From positions 1-64,000 of the forward strand of contig JAJEHL010000004.1 of assembly GCA_022823725.1 (NCBI GenBank): DNA of 64,000 nucleotides, given 5' to 3'. Within the stretch, counting starts at the first letter, position 1, and each line of letters opens with the position of its first letter. A model generated the notes under the pieces. That model saw only the letters and a program-made list of their open reading frames with translations. It did no database searches and had not been told where the DNA came from. The stretch comes from Candidatus Latescibacterota bacterium (lineage in GTDB: Bacteria; Latescibacterota; UBA2968). Below are positions 43,744 to 51,774 of this stretch, piece after piece. The position numbers were made by a program, and so were the translations under genes.

Positions 43744-44982
43744 ATGGCGCGAAAATTTGAGATTCCAGAGTTTTACAAAAGTCCGATTATTTCGCAGGTC
43801 AAAAGCGCGCGACAATTATCGGATCCCAAAAAGCGCAATTTGCAGCCCTCGGAACTGGATTTTGGACCTGTGCGGTTTTTTTTAGCGCGGCATTTTGGGT
43901 TTTGCTTTGGCGTGGAGAATGCCATTGAAATTGCGTATAAGACCCTGGAAGCCCATTCAGACCGGCGCGTGTTTTTCCTGAGTGAGATGATTCACAATCC
44001 CAATGTGAACGCGGATTTGCAGGATCGCGGCGTGCAGTTTATGTTTACGCCGTCTGGGGAACAGCTCATTCCGTGGGACGAGCTTGTACCCGAAGATATC
44101 GTGGTGGTCCCCGCTTTTGGCACAACTGTGGGAACGCAGGAGGAATTGGCCCGGCGGGGGATTGATCCCTATCAGTACAATACCACATGTCCATTTGTCG
44201 AAAGGGTGTGGAAGCGCAGTGCTCAATTGGGAGATGGGGATTATACTGTCGTCATTCACGGGAAGACCATACACGAAGAGACGCGGGCAACTTTTTCTCA
44301 CGCGGTTCAAAATGCAGAGGTCGTAGCTGTACTGAATTTGAAAGAGGCGCGTATTCTATCAGATATTATTCGGGGCAAACGCGATCTCGGTGCTTTTGAA
44401 CGGTATTTTAGACACAAGTGCTCACAGGGATTTGACCCCGGCATCCATTTGTCGCGCATCGGTGTGGTGAACCAGACGACGATGTTGGCTACTGAAACGC
44501 ATAAAATAGCTGAGATCATTCGGCAGGCACTCATAGATCGGTATGGAGCGGAGAATATCGACGATCATTTTGCGGATACATCAGATACGCTTTGTTATGC
44601 TACCAATGAAAATCAGAATGCGACATATACACTTATTGAGCAAGAAGCAGACCTCGCTCTGGTCGTGGGGGGCTACAATTCTTCGAATACGTCGCATATT
44701 GTGGAATTGTGCGAGGAAGTCATGCCGACGTTTTTTGTGAAGGATGCCGAGGAATTGATTTCAGAACGCGAAATTCGGCACTATTGTCTCAAGTCTCACG
44801 GGGTGGAGATTGCCGAGAATTGGTTGCCCGATAAAAGACCTGTGGATATTGCACTGACCTGTGGGGCCTCGTGTCCCGATGCCGTGGTGGATGGTGTGCT
44901 GTTGCGCGTGTTGTCTTTTTTTTCCGATGCGCGGGATGTGAATGATGCGCTGGCGTCGTACAGAGCGATGGAGCCTGTGTAA
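43744..44982 (+). CDS. ispH: 4-hydroxy-3-methylbut-2-enyl diphosphate reductase (long form)
   Basis: A 412-residue [4Fe-4S] enzyme catalysing the last step of the MEP isoprenoid pathway (HMBPP to IPP and DMAPP). The three cluster cysteines are in GFCFGVENAI, NTTCPFV and LTCGASCPD; HNPNVN and the catalytic-glutamate region around VVNQTTMLATET are present. It is about 100 residues longer than E. coli IspH and resembles the plant/cyanobacterial long type, with an N-terminal extension. It is translationally close to the upstream dehydrogenase. Confidence 0.92.
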   Translation: MARKFEIPEFYKSPIISQVKSARQLSDPKKRNLQPSELDFGPVRFFLARHFGFCFGVENAIEIAYKTLEAHSDRRVFFLSEMIHNPNVNADLQDRGVQFMFTPSGEQLIPWDELVPEDIVVVPAFGTTVGTQEELARRGIDPYQYNTTCPFVERVWKRSAQLGDGDYTVVIHGKTIHEETRATFSHAVQNAEVVAVLNLKEARILSDIIRGKRDLGAFERYFRHKCSQGFDPGIHLSRIGVVNQTTMLATETHKIAEIIRQALIDRYGAENIDDHFADTSDTLCYATNENQNATYTLIEQEADLALVVGGYNSSNTSHIVELCEEVMPTFFVKDAEELISEREIRHYCLKSHGVEIAENWLPDKRPVDIALTCGASCPDAVVDGVLLRVLSFFSDARDVNDALASYRAMEPV

Positions 44983-44989
44983 TACGGGG

Positions 44990-45406
44990 TTACTCCTCTC
45001 CTAAGACTTCGAGAAGCCTGCGAATTTTTTTCAGTGGCACCTTTTTTTGCAAGCGCAGTAGTGCAGAAAGCACGGCTTTTCCGTCTTCAGAAGACAGTAA
45101 AATATTCAGTTCTCTGAGTTGTTCTGTTGTGAGTGTATTAATCCGATCGCTTACCATACTACTCAACTCGGAATCACGCTCTTGCGAGTAAACGATAGTC
45201 GTTTTGGGATTTGCACCCAACAGGACATCCGGCGAAACACCCAGAGCAGTAGCAATAGCGACCAGGGTATCGGTTCGAGGCACTTTTGTCTCTGCTTCAA
45301 TGCGAGATACTGTTGCCTGGTCAATATTGGCCGCATTGGCGAGGTCGAGTTGGGACCAGTTTTTTGCGTGCCGTAATTCCCTTATTTTTCGTCCGGTTAC
45401 AATCAT
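44990..45406 (-). CDS. XRE-family transcriptional regulator
   Basis: A 138-residue DNA-binding protein. The N-terminal helix-turn-helix IRELRHAKNWSQLDLANAANIDQATVSRIEAETK is plain (33 residues, positions about 7-40). A C-terminal helical tail (SELSSMVSDRINTLTTEQLREL) may dimerise. The ATG at 45406 is preferred; one at 45454 would add 16 residues but has no ribosome site. It converges with ispH, with 7 bases between them. Target unknown. Confidence 0.82.
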   Translation of the reverse strand: MIVTGRKIRELRHAKNWSQLDLANAANIDQATVSRIEAETKVPRTDTLVAIATALGVSPDVLLGANPKTTIVYSQERDSELSSMVSDRINTLTTEQLRELNILLSSEDGKAVLSALLRLQKKVPLKKIRRLLEVLGEE

Positions 45407-45518
45407 AAATGAAAAATAAGGTAATTTTATGGGTTTATTTATGTTCATGGGCATATATTCTGATTAAAAATATGTATTTATGCATATTACACGTTTGCAT
45501 TTTGGGATTGGATTCGCT

Positions 45519-45626
45519 ATGAGAATTTCTAAAATTCAGTGTGCAAATCCGGATGGTTCAGATGTCAAAGATCTCGTTACTATAGGATTGGAGCGCCCAT
45601 CGGGGATTGCTTTGTGTTGCTTCTAA
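45519..45626 (+). pseudogene. Remnant of a YWTD/LDL-receptor-type propeller protein
   Basis: A 35-codon frame reading KIQCANPDGSDVKDLVT and LERPSGIAL. This is one blade of a YWTD-type beta-propeller; the rest of the gene is absent. No ribosome site precedes it. It lies directly upstream of the rplM leader promoter. Confidence 0.6.
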
Positions 45627-45637
45627 ATATCTCTACT

Positions 45638-45676
45638 TTTTCATGGGTTGACTTTCATCTTTTCATGGGCTATATT
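45638..45676 (+). promoter_or_regulatory. Promoter of the rplM leader with overlapping direct repeats
   Basis: The -35 TTGACT (45648-45653) and -10 TATATT (45671-45676) are separated by 17 bases. Two copies of TTTTCATGGG (45638-45647 and 45660-45669), 22 bases apart, bracket the -35 and abut the -10. The helical spacing of two turns is what a regulator bound on one face would need. Expected transcript start near 45683. Confidence 0.68.
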
Positions 45677-45704
45677 GGAACCACACAAGAAAGGAGGTGG
45701 TCGA

Positions 45705-45740
45705 ATGAGTGAAATGACCAGTGGAGGTGGCTGTCGTTAG
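45705..45740 (+). CDS. 11-residue leader peptide MSEMTSGGGCR
   Basis: AAAGGAGGTGG stands six bases before an ATG that opens an 11-codon frame ending at TAG (45738-45740). The 3' half of this frame forms one strand of P1 of the leader RNA, and the stop codon's G begins the next stem. A ribosome on the peptide would therefore block both stems. Position and strong ribosome site suggest it is translated; the peptide itself resembles nothing I know. Confidence 0.5.
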   Translation: MSEMTSGGGCR

Positions 45741-45878
45741 GTGCGCCTCTGCCAGGAGCGGGTGTAGCATCTCGAATGGTAGCGCACCTGGCAATCCAAG
45801 ACAGCCATCGAACGGTTTGTTATCTGCCACATTGGCGATTTTTTAAGAGTCGCGAGGCAGAAACTTCCGTCAGACGAC

Positions 45879-45931
45879 GCGCCGCACGGAGATGGGTCGG
45901 TTTTCCGACACCCGACGTGTGGCGCTTTTTT
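45879..45931 (+). terminator. Strong intrinsic terminator/attenuator before rplM
   Basis: GCGCCGCACG (45879-45888) pairs with CGTGTGGCGC (45916-45925). An inner GTCGG-TTTT-CCGAC hairpin extends the stem, and six Ts (45926-45931) follow at once. It ends the leader RNA 116 bases before the rplM ATG. Confidence 0.85.
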
Positions 45932-46015
45932 GTGGCTTTCTAACTTGACAAAATTGGATTATACTGTAATTTCAAAGGCTTAAAGATTCTAAAATTAGGA
46001 GAGGAGGTGAGCGCA

Positions 46016-46051
46016 TTGCGCCATAACCATGCGGCGCGATTGAGACGATGA
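46016..46051 (+). CDS. Basic 11-residue ORF overlapping the rplM start
   Basis: AGGAGGTGA (46002-46010) lies at ideal distance from TTG 46016, opening RHNHAARLRR and ending at TGA 46049-46051, which overlaps the ATGATG start of rplM. RplM itself has no ribosome site nearby, so its translation may depend on termination-reinitiation from this ORF. Speculative but sequence-supported. Confidence 0.4.
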   Translation: MRHNHAARLRR

Positions 46052-46479
46052 TGACACCGAGTGCGAAAAAAGATGATGTTGAACAGACCTGGTATGTCGC
46101 CGATGCAGAAGGTAAGGTGCTGGGACGATTTGCCAGCGGCGTTGCCAGTATTTTGCGCGGCAAACACAAGCCTTTTTATACTCCCCATGTTGATACGGGA
46201 GACCATGTGGTTATTGTAAATGCCGACAAAATTCAGGTGAAGGGCAATAACAAAGCCCAGCAAAAGGTTTATACGAGCTATAGTGGGTATCCCGGCGGTC
46301 TTAAAAAGCAAACGCTGGAAGACGCGCTGGAAAAGCGCCCCACGTTTGTACTCGAGCACGCGATTCGGGGCATGTTGCCCCACAATAAGTTGGGCAGGCA
46401 GATGATCAAAAAGGTCCGTATTTACGCTGGGCCAGAGCACCCACACAAGGCTCAGTCTCCTGAGCCTATTGATTTATAG
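46048..46479 (+). CDS. rplM: 50S ribosomal protein L13
   Basis: A 143-residue L13: QTWYVADAEGKVLGRFAS, GDHVVIVNADKIQVKG, YSGYPGGLKKQTLEDAL and RGMLPHNKLGRQM are family blocks. An early-assembling large-subunit protein. Two ATGs in tandem (46048 and 46051) are possible starts. First structural gene of the translation operon; 13 bases separate its stop from the S9 start. Confidence 0.96.
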   Translation: MMTPSAKKDDVEQTWYVADAEGKVLGRFASGVASILRGKHKPFYTPHVDTGDHVVIVNADKIQVKGNNKAQQKVYTSYSGYPGGLKKQTLEDALEKRPTFVLEHAIRGMLPHNKLGRQMIKKVRIYAGPEHPHKAQSPEPIDL

Positions 46480-46492
46480 AGGAGGTGATTGT

Positions 46493-46888
46493 TTGGCAGT
46501 TGAACCACTGAGTTCTGCTACGGGGCGTCGTAAAACATCGACAGCACATGTGAAACTTTTTCCCGGAACAGGGTCGATCATTATCAATGGGCTTTCTGCG
46601 CTTGATTATCTCAAACGGGAGACATTGGTGATGATTATCGAACAGCCCTTAGATGTGACCGAGACCCGAGGGACTTATGATATTGTTGCCAAAGCAAAGG
46701 GTGGCGGTTTAACCGGTCAGGCCGGTGCCGTGCGATTGGGTATTGCGCGCAGTTTGCAGCGCGTGAATACGGGTAATCACAGACCCCTGCGACAGGCGGG
46801 CTTGCTCACGCGCGATCCGCGCAAAGTGGAACGAAAAAAACCCGGGCAGCCCGGAGCACGCAAAAAATTCCAATTTTCCAAGCGTTAA
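46493..46888 (+). CDS. rpsI: 30S ribosomal protein S9
   Basis: A 131-residue S9 started at TTG 46493, seven bases after GGAGG, giving the normal length. ATGRRKTSTAHVKLFPG, DIVAKAKGGGLTGQAGAVR and the C-terminal KKFQFSKR, which reaches the P-site tRNA, are conserved. The rplM-rpsI pairing is near-universal. Confidence 0.96.
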   Translation: MAVEPLSSATGRRKTSTAHVKLFPGTGSIIINGLSALDYLKRETLVMIIEQPLDVTETRGTYDIVAKAKGGGLTGQAGAVRLGIARSLQRVNTGNHRPLRQAGLLTRDPRKVERKKPGQPGARKKFQFSKR

Positions 46889-47000
46889 ACCAGAGTATTT
46901 TCTCTGAATATCACATGTATCCTGATTGCCTCATGGGTGCCAGATGGCAATGGGGCAATATGAGGGATGCAGAGGACAAACCCAAAGTGCAGGAGGTGAC

Positions 47001-47759
47001 ATGGCCGTTGTTTCAATGAGGCAACTGCTCGAATCTGGGGTTCACTTCGGGCATCAAACCCGGCGGTGGAATCCAAAGATGCAGAAGTACATTTTTACAG
47101 AACGCAATGGTATTTATATTGTCGATTTGCAAAAGACGCAGGCGCAAATCGAAGCGGCATATCAAGCCGTGCGCAAGGCTGCTGAAACGGGCCAGCCGAT
47201 TCTTTTTGTCGGTACCAAAAAACAGGCCAAAGACATCATTGTAAATGCTGCGGAACGCTGCGATATGTTTTATGTCAACAACCGCTGGTTGGGGGGCATG
47301 CTGACGAATTTTCAAACGATTCGGCAGAGCATTCGTCGCCTGGATACGCTGGATAAAATGGCTGGCGATGGCACATATCAGCAGTTGACCAAAAAGGAAG
47401 TATTGCGTTTGGAACGCGAGCGCGATAAGTTGCAAAAATCCCTGGGTGGGATCCGCAGTATGGGACGTTTGCCAGCACTCGTATTTGTCGTGGATACTAA
47501 GAAGGAAAAAATCGCAGTCGCCGAGGCGCGCCGCCTGGAAATACCTCTTGTGGCAATTGTTGATACCAACTGCGATCCGGATGAAGTTGACCATCCAATT
47601 CCCGGCAACGATGATGCGATGCGGTCTATTGCACTGATTACAGATTTGATGGCCGAGGCAGTGGTTGAAGGTACAACTGTTCAACAGGATGAAGAAGAAG
47701 ATGGCCCTGAGCCAGATACGGGCCCTGAGATTACAGAAATCGACCCCAGCAATAATTGA
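47001..47759 (+). CDS. rpsB: 30S ribosomal protein S2
   Basis: A 252-residue S2: [62 protein letters not shown] and [21 protein letters not shown] are conserved. AGGAGGTG precedes the ATG. The last 30 residues are acidic and variable. Placement directly after rpsI joins two operons that are separate in many bacteria. Confidence 0.97.
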   Translation: MAVVSMRQLLESGVHFGHQTRRWNPKMQKYIFTERNGIYIVDLQKTQAQIEAAYQAVRKAAETGQPILFVGTKKQAKDIIVNAAERCDMFYVNNRWLGGMLTNFQTIRQSIRRLDTLDKMAGDGTYQQLTKKEVLRLERERDKLQKSLGGIRSMGRLPALVFVVDTKKEKIAVAEARRLEIPLVAIVDTNCDPDEVDHPIPGNDDAMRSIALITDLMAEAVVEGTTVQQDEEEDGPEPDTGPEITEIDPSNN

Positions 47760-47775
47760 TAAGACGGAGACTGAA

Positions 47776-48375
47776 ATGGCTATTTCTGCAAAAATGGTTC
47801 AGGAGTTGCGTGCCAGGACCAATGTGGGCATGATGGATTGTAAACGGGCGCTCGAAGAAGCCGATGGCGTTATGGATAGGGCTGTTGAGTTGTTGCGTAA
47901 ACGGGGTATTGCCAAAGCCGAGAGCAGAGCGGGTCGTCAGGCTAAAGAAGGGGCGATTGCGTCTTATATCCATGCGGGAAGCCAGTTGGGAGTTTTGCTC
48001 GAGATCAATAGCGAGACCGACTTTGTAGCGCGTACCGATGAGTTCCAGACGTTTTCAAAAGATGTGGCTATGCACATCGCCGCCGCTGCCCCTCTTGTAG
48101 TGAATCGAGAAGACGTAGATGCCGAAATGCTGGAAAGGGAAAAGAGTATTTTTCGCGATCAGGCACTCAGCGAAGGCAAACCAGAGCACATCGTGGATCG
48201 GATTGTGGAAGGTCGCATGGAAAAATATTATCAAGAAGTGGTCTTAATGGAACAGGCTTTTGTCAAGGATCCGGACAAAACTATTCAAGATCTACACTCA
48301 GATTTGGTGGCCAAGTGCGGAGAAAATATCACCATCCGCCGATTCGCCCGTTTTGTCCTGGGTGAAGAGAGTTAA
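47776..48375 (+). CDS. tsf: Elongation factor Ts (short form)
   Basis: A 199-residue EF-Ts, the nucleotide-exchange factor of EF-Tu. The N-terminal UBA-like ELRARTNVGMMDCKRAL and the core INSETDFVARTDEF are intact. It is the short form, like Thermus-type EF-Ts, with a reduced dimerisation domain. The start ATG at 47776 follows CGGAG. It is 16 bases after rpsB. Confidence 0.96.
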   Translation: MAISAKMVQELRARTNVGMMDCKRALEEADGVMDRAVELLRKRGIAKAESRAGRQAKEGAIASYIHAGSQLGVLLEINSETDFVARTDEFQTFSKDVAMHIAAAAPLVVNREDVDAEMLEREKSIFRDQALSEGKPEHIVDRIVEGRMEKYYQEVVLMEQAFVKDPDKTIQDLHSDLVAKCGENITIRRFARFVLGEES

Positions 48376-48405
48376 GCATCTATAATTGCCCAGAGGAGGT
48401 GCGCC

Positions 48406-48963
48406 GTGATTGATGAGATTATGGCTGAAGCGCGAGAGGCCATGCAAAAGTCTGTTACAGCCCTGCAAAATGAGATGGGGTCAGTACGCACCGGGCGTGC
48501 CAATGCGCATTTGCTGGATCAAATTCGGGTCGAGTATTACGGTACACAGGTGCCGATTAATCAGGTCGCCACAGTGGGTGTGCCAGAACCGCGTTTGATC
48601 GCGATTCAACCCTGGGATAAGTCGGCGATTCCGCTGATTGAAAAGGCAATTCTGGAGTCGAATTTGGGATTGACACCGGCCAATGACGGTACGATTATTC
48701 GGTTGCCCATTCCGCAATTGACAGAAGACCGCAGGCGAGAACTGGTGCGGGTGGTGAGGCAATATGCCGAAGAAAGCCGCATTTCGATTCGCAATACCCG
48801 TCGCGATGCCAATGAACTCGTCCGCGATGCACAAAAAGAAGGCGAGATTCCCGAAGACGATGCCAGGCGCACAACAGATCGCGTGCAGGATTTAACCGAC
48901 GAGTTTGTCTCAAAAATTGATAACGTATTAGCAGAAAAAGAAGAAGAAATTATGGAAATTTGA
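48406..48963 (+). CDS. frr: Ribosome recycling factor
   Basis: A 185-residue RRF with a GTG start behind GAGGAGGTG. SVRTGRANAHLLD, PWDKSAIPLIEKAI, GLTPANDGTIIRLPIPQLTEDRRREL and ISIRNTRRDANELV are family blocks. pyrH, usually between tsf and frr, is absent here: only 30 bases separate the genes. Last gene of the operon. Confidence 0.96.
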   Translation: MIDEIMAEAREAMQKSVTALQNEMGSVRTGRANAHLLDQIRVEYYGTQVPINQVATVGVPEPRLIAIQPWDKSAIPLIEKAILESNLGLTPANDGTIIRLPIPQLTEDRRRELVRVVRQYAEESRISIRNTRRDANELVRDAQKEGEIPEDDARRTTDRVQDLTDEFVSKIDNVLAEKEEEIMEI

Positions 48964-48987
48964 TGCGGAGCAAGATCTGCTGAATTG

Positions 48988-49019
48988 AAAAGGCCATTTC
49001 CATTGGGAGGTGGCCTTTT
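48988..49019 (+). terminator. Rho-independent terminator after frr
   Basis: AAAAGGCCA (48988-48996) pairs with TGGCCTTTT (49011-49019), with a T-rich tail. It ends the translation operon; the A-run also allows it to act for the minus-strand gene at 49052. Confidence 0.8.
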
Positions 49020-49051
49020 GATTTTTAAATCTGAGAAGTTCCCTGGTGCCT

Positions 49052-49576
49052 TTAGTATCTGGTCGCATAGATTTCGACAAATTCTCCGTAGTGCCAGACG
49101 TAATACGCCGTGCGATAGTGCGATTTGGATCTGCCTGTTCGGGCGGCGCGTTCAACGGCTTCGGGGGGGTTGACGATCAGGAGTTTGCTGTCGAGACGAA
49201 AACGAAAGCCCAGATGCGTGATAAAGGGCGCGAAGATCACACTGCCTGTTCGCGCGTCAATAACGGCGAATTGCTGGCATTCTTCACCGCAAAACCACCG
49301 CACAATGGTTTGATCGCCTGCAAAATTGGGACCGATTTTGGTGCCTTGAATCAAGCGGTCTTTGAATCGAATCGCGCGCGGATGGCTCACGAGATTGACA
49401 GGACGCGGTTTGTCTTTGTAAATTTGGTATTCAGGAATTGCAAACTGTTCAAATTCGGGCATTTCAGTCATGCGGTCAGGCGCTTCGGGTAACTCGAATT
49501 CGGGCATACAGGCGATAAAAAATAAAAACAGGATGAGGGAGATCGCCTGATATTTTTTGTATTTCGCAATTTTCAT
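49052..49576 (-). CDS. Putative lipoprotein of unknown function
   Basis: A 174-residue protein. A short hydrophobic leader (AISLILFLFFIAC) ends in a lipobox-like Cys23. The body holds GPNFAGDQTIVRWFCGEECQQFAVIDARTG, a pattern I know from uncharacterised periplasmic proteins. The two cysteines could form a disulfide. The ATG at 49576 is chosen over an upstream TTG. Confidence 0.6.
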   Translation of the reverse strand: MKIAKYKKYQAISLILFLFFIACMPEFELPEAPDRMTEMPEFEQFAIPEYQIYKDKPRPVNLVSHPRAIRFKDRLIQGTKIGPNFAGDQTIVRWFCGEECQQFAVIDARTGSVIFAPFITHLGFRFRLDSKLLIVNPPEAVERAARTGRSKSHYRTAYYVWHYGEFVEIYATRY

Positions 49577-49656
49577 GATGTTCAATATAAGGCTTTTTCG
49601 TCAAGTCGCGCTATCATTTACCCAATTGAAACAGATTCAATATTATGAGGAGATCT

Positions 49657-50610
49657 ATGAAAGACAAACTAAATGCGGTTGTTCAAGCGCACAATTTTTC
49701 GGGTGTGGTCCTCGTCGTGCGATCGAGAGAGCGATTATTGGCGCAGGGATATGGGATGGCCGATCTGGAAAACAATGTGCCAAATGCCCTGCATACCAAA
49801 TTTCGCATTGGCTCTATAACCAAGACATTTACTGCAATGGCAGTGATGATATTGGCCGAGCAAGGCAGACTCCGAATAGGCAATTTGCTCTCTGAGTATT
49901 TACCAGACACTCCCGATCACTGGGGCGGGATCACATTACACCATCTGCTGAGCAATACGGCGGGGATTATACATGTGTGGGAACTGCCCGGTTTTTCTGA
50001 TACCATGTCGCTGAAAGCAACCTCTGCTGAGACAATTCAAAAAGTTGTGGACCAGCCCCTCGTGGCGCCGCCGGGCACAAAATACCACTATAGCGGAACG
50101 GGATTTTTTGTATTGTCGCGGGTGATCGAAAGGGTATCGGGTCAATCATATCAGGCTTTTTTGAAAGAGCATATATTTGACCCTATGGAGATGGCCGATA
50201 CGGGATGCGATCATCCCGATCCGATTTTGCCACATCGGGCACGCGGGTATGCCCCTGCAGGGAATGGCGTGATCAATTCGCCGATGATCTATATGCCGAT
50301 TCTGACCGGTGGGGGAAATTTGTATTCCACAGCAGAAGATCTGGCGAAGTGGGATGCCGCGCTCGGCGATGGCAAGCTGATTTCACAGGCATCTTACGAG
50401 CAGATGTTTACGCCGGTGTTGAACAATTACGCCTGCGGCTGGCGCGTGGAGGACAATGGACTGGTCATGCACGGCGGTTCTGTATCGGGATTCAGTACAG
50501 TTCTGTTGCGGTTTTTTGATGACGAGGTCTGTGTTATTGTATTGAGCAATGTGAACCCCGCCCCTGTAAAATCCATTGCACAACAACTCGCGGAGGTTGT
50601 GTTTGCCTGA
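49657..50610 (+). CDS. Serine beta-lactamase/D-Ala-D-Ala-peptidase-fold hydrolase
   Basis: A 317-residue class-C-like serine hydrolase. The nucleophile motif is SITK (Ser53-Lys56), and the KTG-equivalent is HGGSVSGF. The middle Tyr-x-Asn motif reads YSG, lacking the asparagine of true beta-lactamases, which suggests an esterase or peptidase. The start follows AGGAG by five bases. No signal peptide, so probably cytoplasmic. Confidence 0.82.
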   Translation: MKDKLNAVVQAHNFSGVVLVVRSRERLLAQGYGMADLENNVPNALHTKFRIGSITKTFTAMAVMILAEQGRLRIGNLLSEYLPDTPDHWGGITLHHLLSNTAGIIHVWELPGFSDTMSLKATSAETIQKVVDQPLVAPPGTKYHYSGTGFFVLSRVIERVSGQSYQAFLKEHIFDPMEMADTGCDHPDPILPHRARGYAPAGNGVINSPMIYMPILTGGGNLYSTAEDLAKWDAALGDGKLISQASYEQMFTPVLNNYACGWRVEDNGLVMHGGSVSGFSTVLLRFFDDEVCVIVLSNVNPAPVKSIAQQLAEVVFA

Positions 50611-50693
50611 GCAGCACTGCGTGTTGCTTGACGCCCCACGATCCATTGGGTACATTTGCAGGCCATTCATGTCATGATCTAAAGGAGCTTGTT

Positions 50694-51773
50694 ATGAGCA
50701 GCACATTTGGGCGTGCGTTTCGCATCACCACATGGGGGGAGTCACACGGTGGGGGCGTTGGCGTTGTTTTAGACGGATGCCCGCCTGGCCTGGAAATCAG
50801 CGAAGAAGATATTCAGATTGAACTCGACCGCCGCAAACCGGGTCAGAGCAAAATTACCACCCAGCGCAAGGAAGAAGATCAGATAGAAATCCACTCGGGT
50901 CTTTTTGAGGGGAAAACCCTGGGCACGCCCATCTCGATGATGGTGTGGAATGAGGATGCGCGTTCCAGAGATTACGAAGAAATACGCACCAAATACCGTC
51001 CTTCGCACGCGGATTATACGTATGAACAAAAATACGGTATTCGCAACTGGAAAGGAGGGGGCAGAGCCAGTGCGCGCGAGACAATCGGCCGCGTTGCAGC
51101 GGGTGCGGTTGCGCGCAAATTGCTCAAACGCGATTGCAATGTCGATATTATCGCCTATGTGCGTCAGGTTCACACACTGATTGCCAATGTCGATCCCGTC
51201 GGGGTGACCCGCGAGCAAGTCGAGTCGAATATCGCCCGCGTGCCCGATTCCGAGATTGCCGAGCAAATCATTCGGCGCATCGATGCTGCCCGCAAAGATG
51301 GCGATTCTCTCGGTGGCGTGGTCGAGGCCGTTGCCCATCGCGTTCCTTCTGGCTGGGGTGAACCCGTCTTTGACAAACTCGAAGCCGATCTCGCCAAATC
51401 CATGCTTTCACTGCCCGCCTGCAAGGGGTTCGAGTCTGGCTCTGGTTTTGGCGGTATTGCGATGACTGGCTCTGCGCACAACGATCCTTTTTACAACGAT
51501 GGCAGCGGTATTCACACGCGCACAAATTATTCCGGCGGTATTCAGGGTGGTATCTCGAATGGCGAACCCATTGTCATTCGCGCAGCTTTCAAGCCGACTG
51601 CCACGATTTTGGCCGAGCAAGAAACCGTCGATATTCACGGCAATCCCACCACGCTCAAAGGGCGCGGTAGGCACGATCCCTGCGTCTTACCCCGCGCGGT
51701 TCCCATTGTCGAAGCGATGATGGCACTCGTACTGGCGGACCACTATTTGCGCCAGCGCGGACAAAGAGGGTGA
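50694..51773 (+). CDS. aroC: Chorismate synthase
   Basis: A 359-residue FMN-dependent enzyme converting EPSP to chorismate, the last shikimate step. [67 protein letters not shown] and [18 protein letters not shown] are signatures. The ATG at 50694 has an AAAGGAG site. One base separates it from the next gene. Confidence 0.97.
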   Translation: MSSTFGRAFRITTWGESHGGGVGVVLDGCPPGLEISEEDIQIELDRRKPGQSKITTQRKEEDQIEIHSGLFEGKTLGTPISMMVWNEDARSRDYEEIRTKYRPSHADYTYEQKYGIRNWKGGGRASARETIGRVAAGAVARKLLKRDCNVDIIAYVRQVHTLIANVDPVGVTREQVESNIARVPDSEIAEQIIRRIDAARKDGDSLGGVVEAVAHRVPSGWGEPVFDKLEADLAKSMLSLPACKGFESGSGFGGIAMTGSAHNDPFYNDGSGIHTRTNYSGGIQGGISNGEPIVIRAAFKPTATILAEQETVDIHGNPTTLKGRGRHDPCVLPRAVPIVEAMMALVLADHYLRQRGQRG

Positions 51774-51774
51774 A

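Larger units (their letters stand above)
45683..45931 (+). ncRNA. Structured leader RNA upstream of rplM (unassigned class)
   Basis: Between a near-consensus promoter and a strong terminator lies a roughly 250-nt transcript rich in paired segments. P1: TGGCTGTC 45728-45735 with GACAGCCA 45800-45807. Inside P1, GGTGCGC 45740-45746 pairs with GCGCACC 45782-45788, and TGCCAGG 45750-45756 pairs with CCTGGCA 45787-45793. The order a-b-a'-b' makes these a pseudoknot, or alternative states, since they share two bases. A further stem, TCTGCC 45823-45828 with GGCAGA 45856-45861, encloses GCGA/TCGC. I cannot match it to 6S RNA, SRP RNA, tmRNA, T-box or a riboswitch I know. Likely an attenuator for the downstream ribosomal-protein operon. 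Confidence 0.62.

Noticed and set aside
45757..45806. A tRNA-Gly-like stretch (GCGGGTGTAGC, AATGGTAG) in the rplM leader
   Set aside because: There is no T-arm, acceptor strands do not pair, and the D-stem is wrong. The bases are better explained by the leader's own stems.
45945..45965. TTGACA and TATACT before rplM as a promoter
   Set aside because: The two hexamers are only 9 bases apart, so they cannot form one sigma-70 promoter. Kept out of the feature list.
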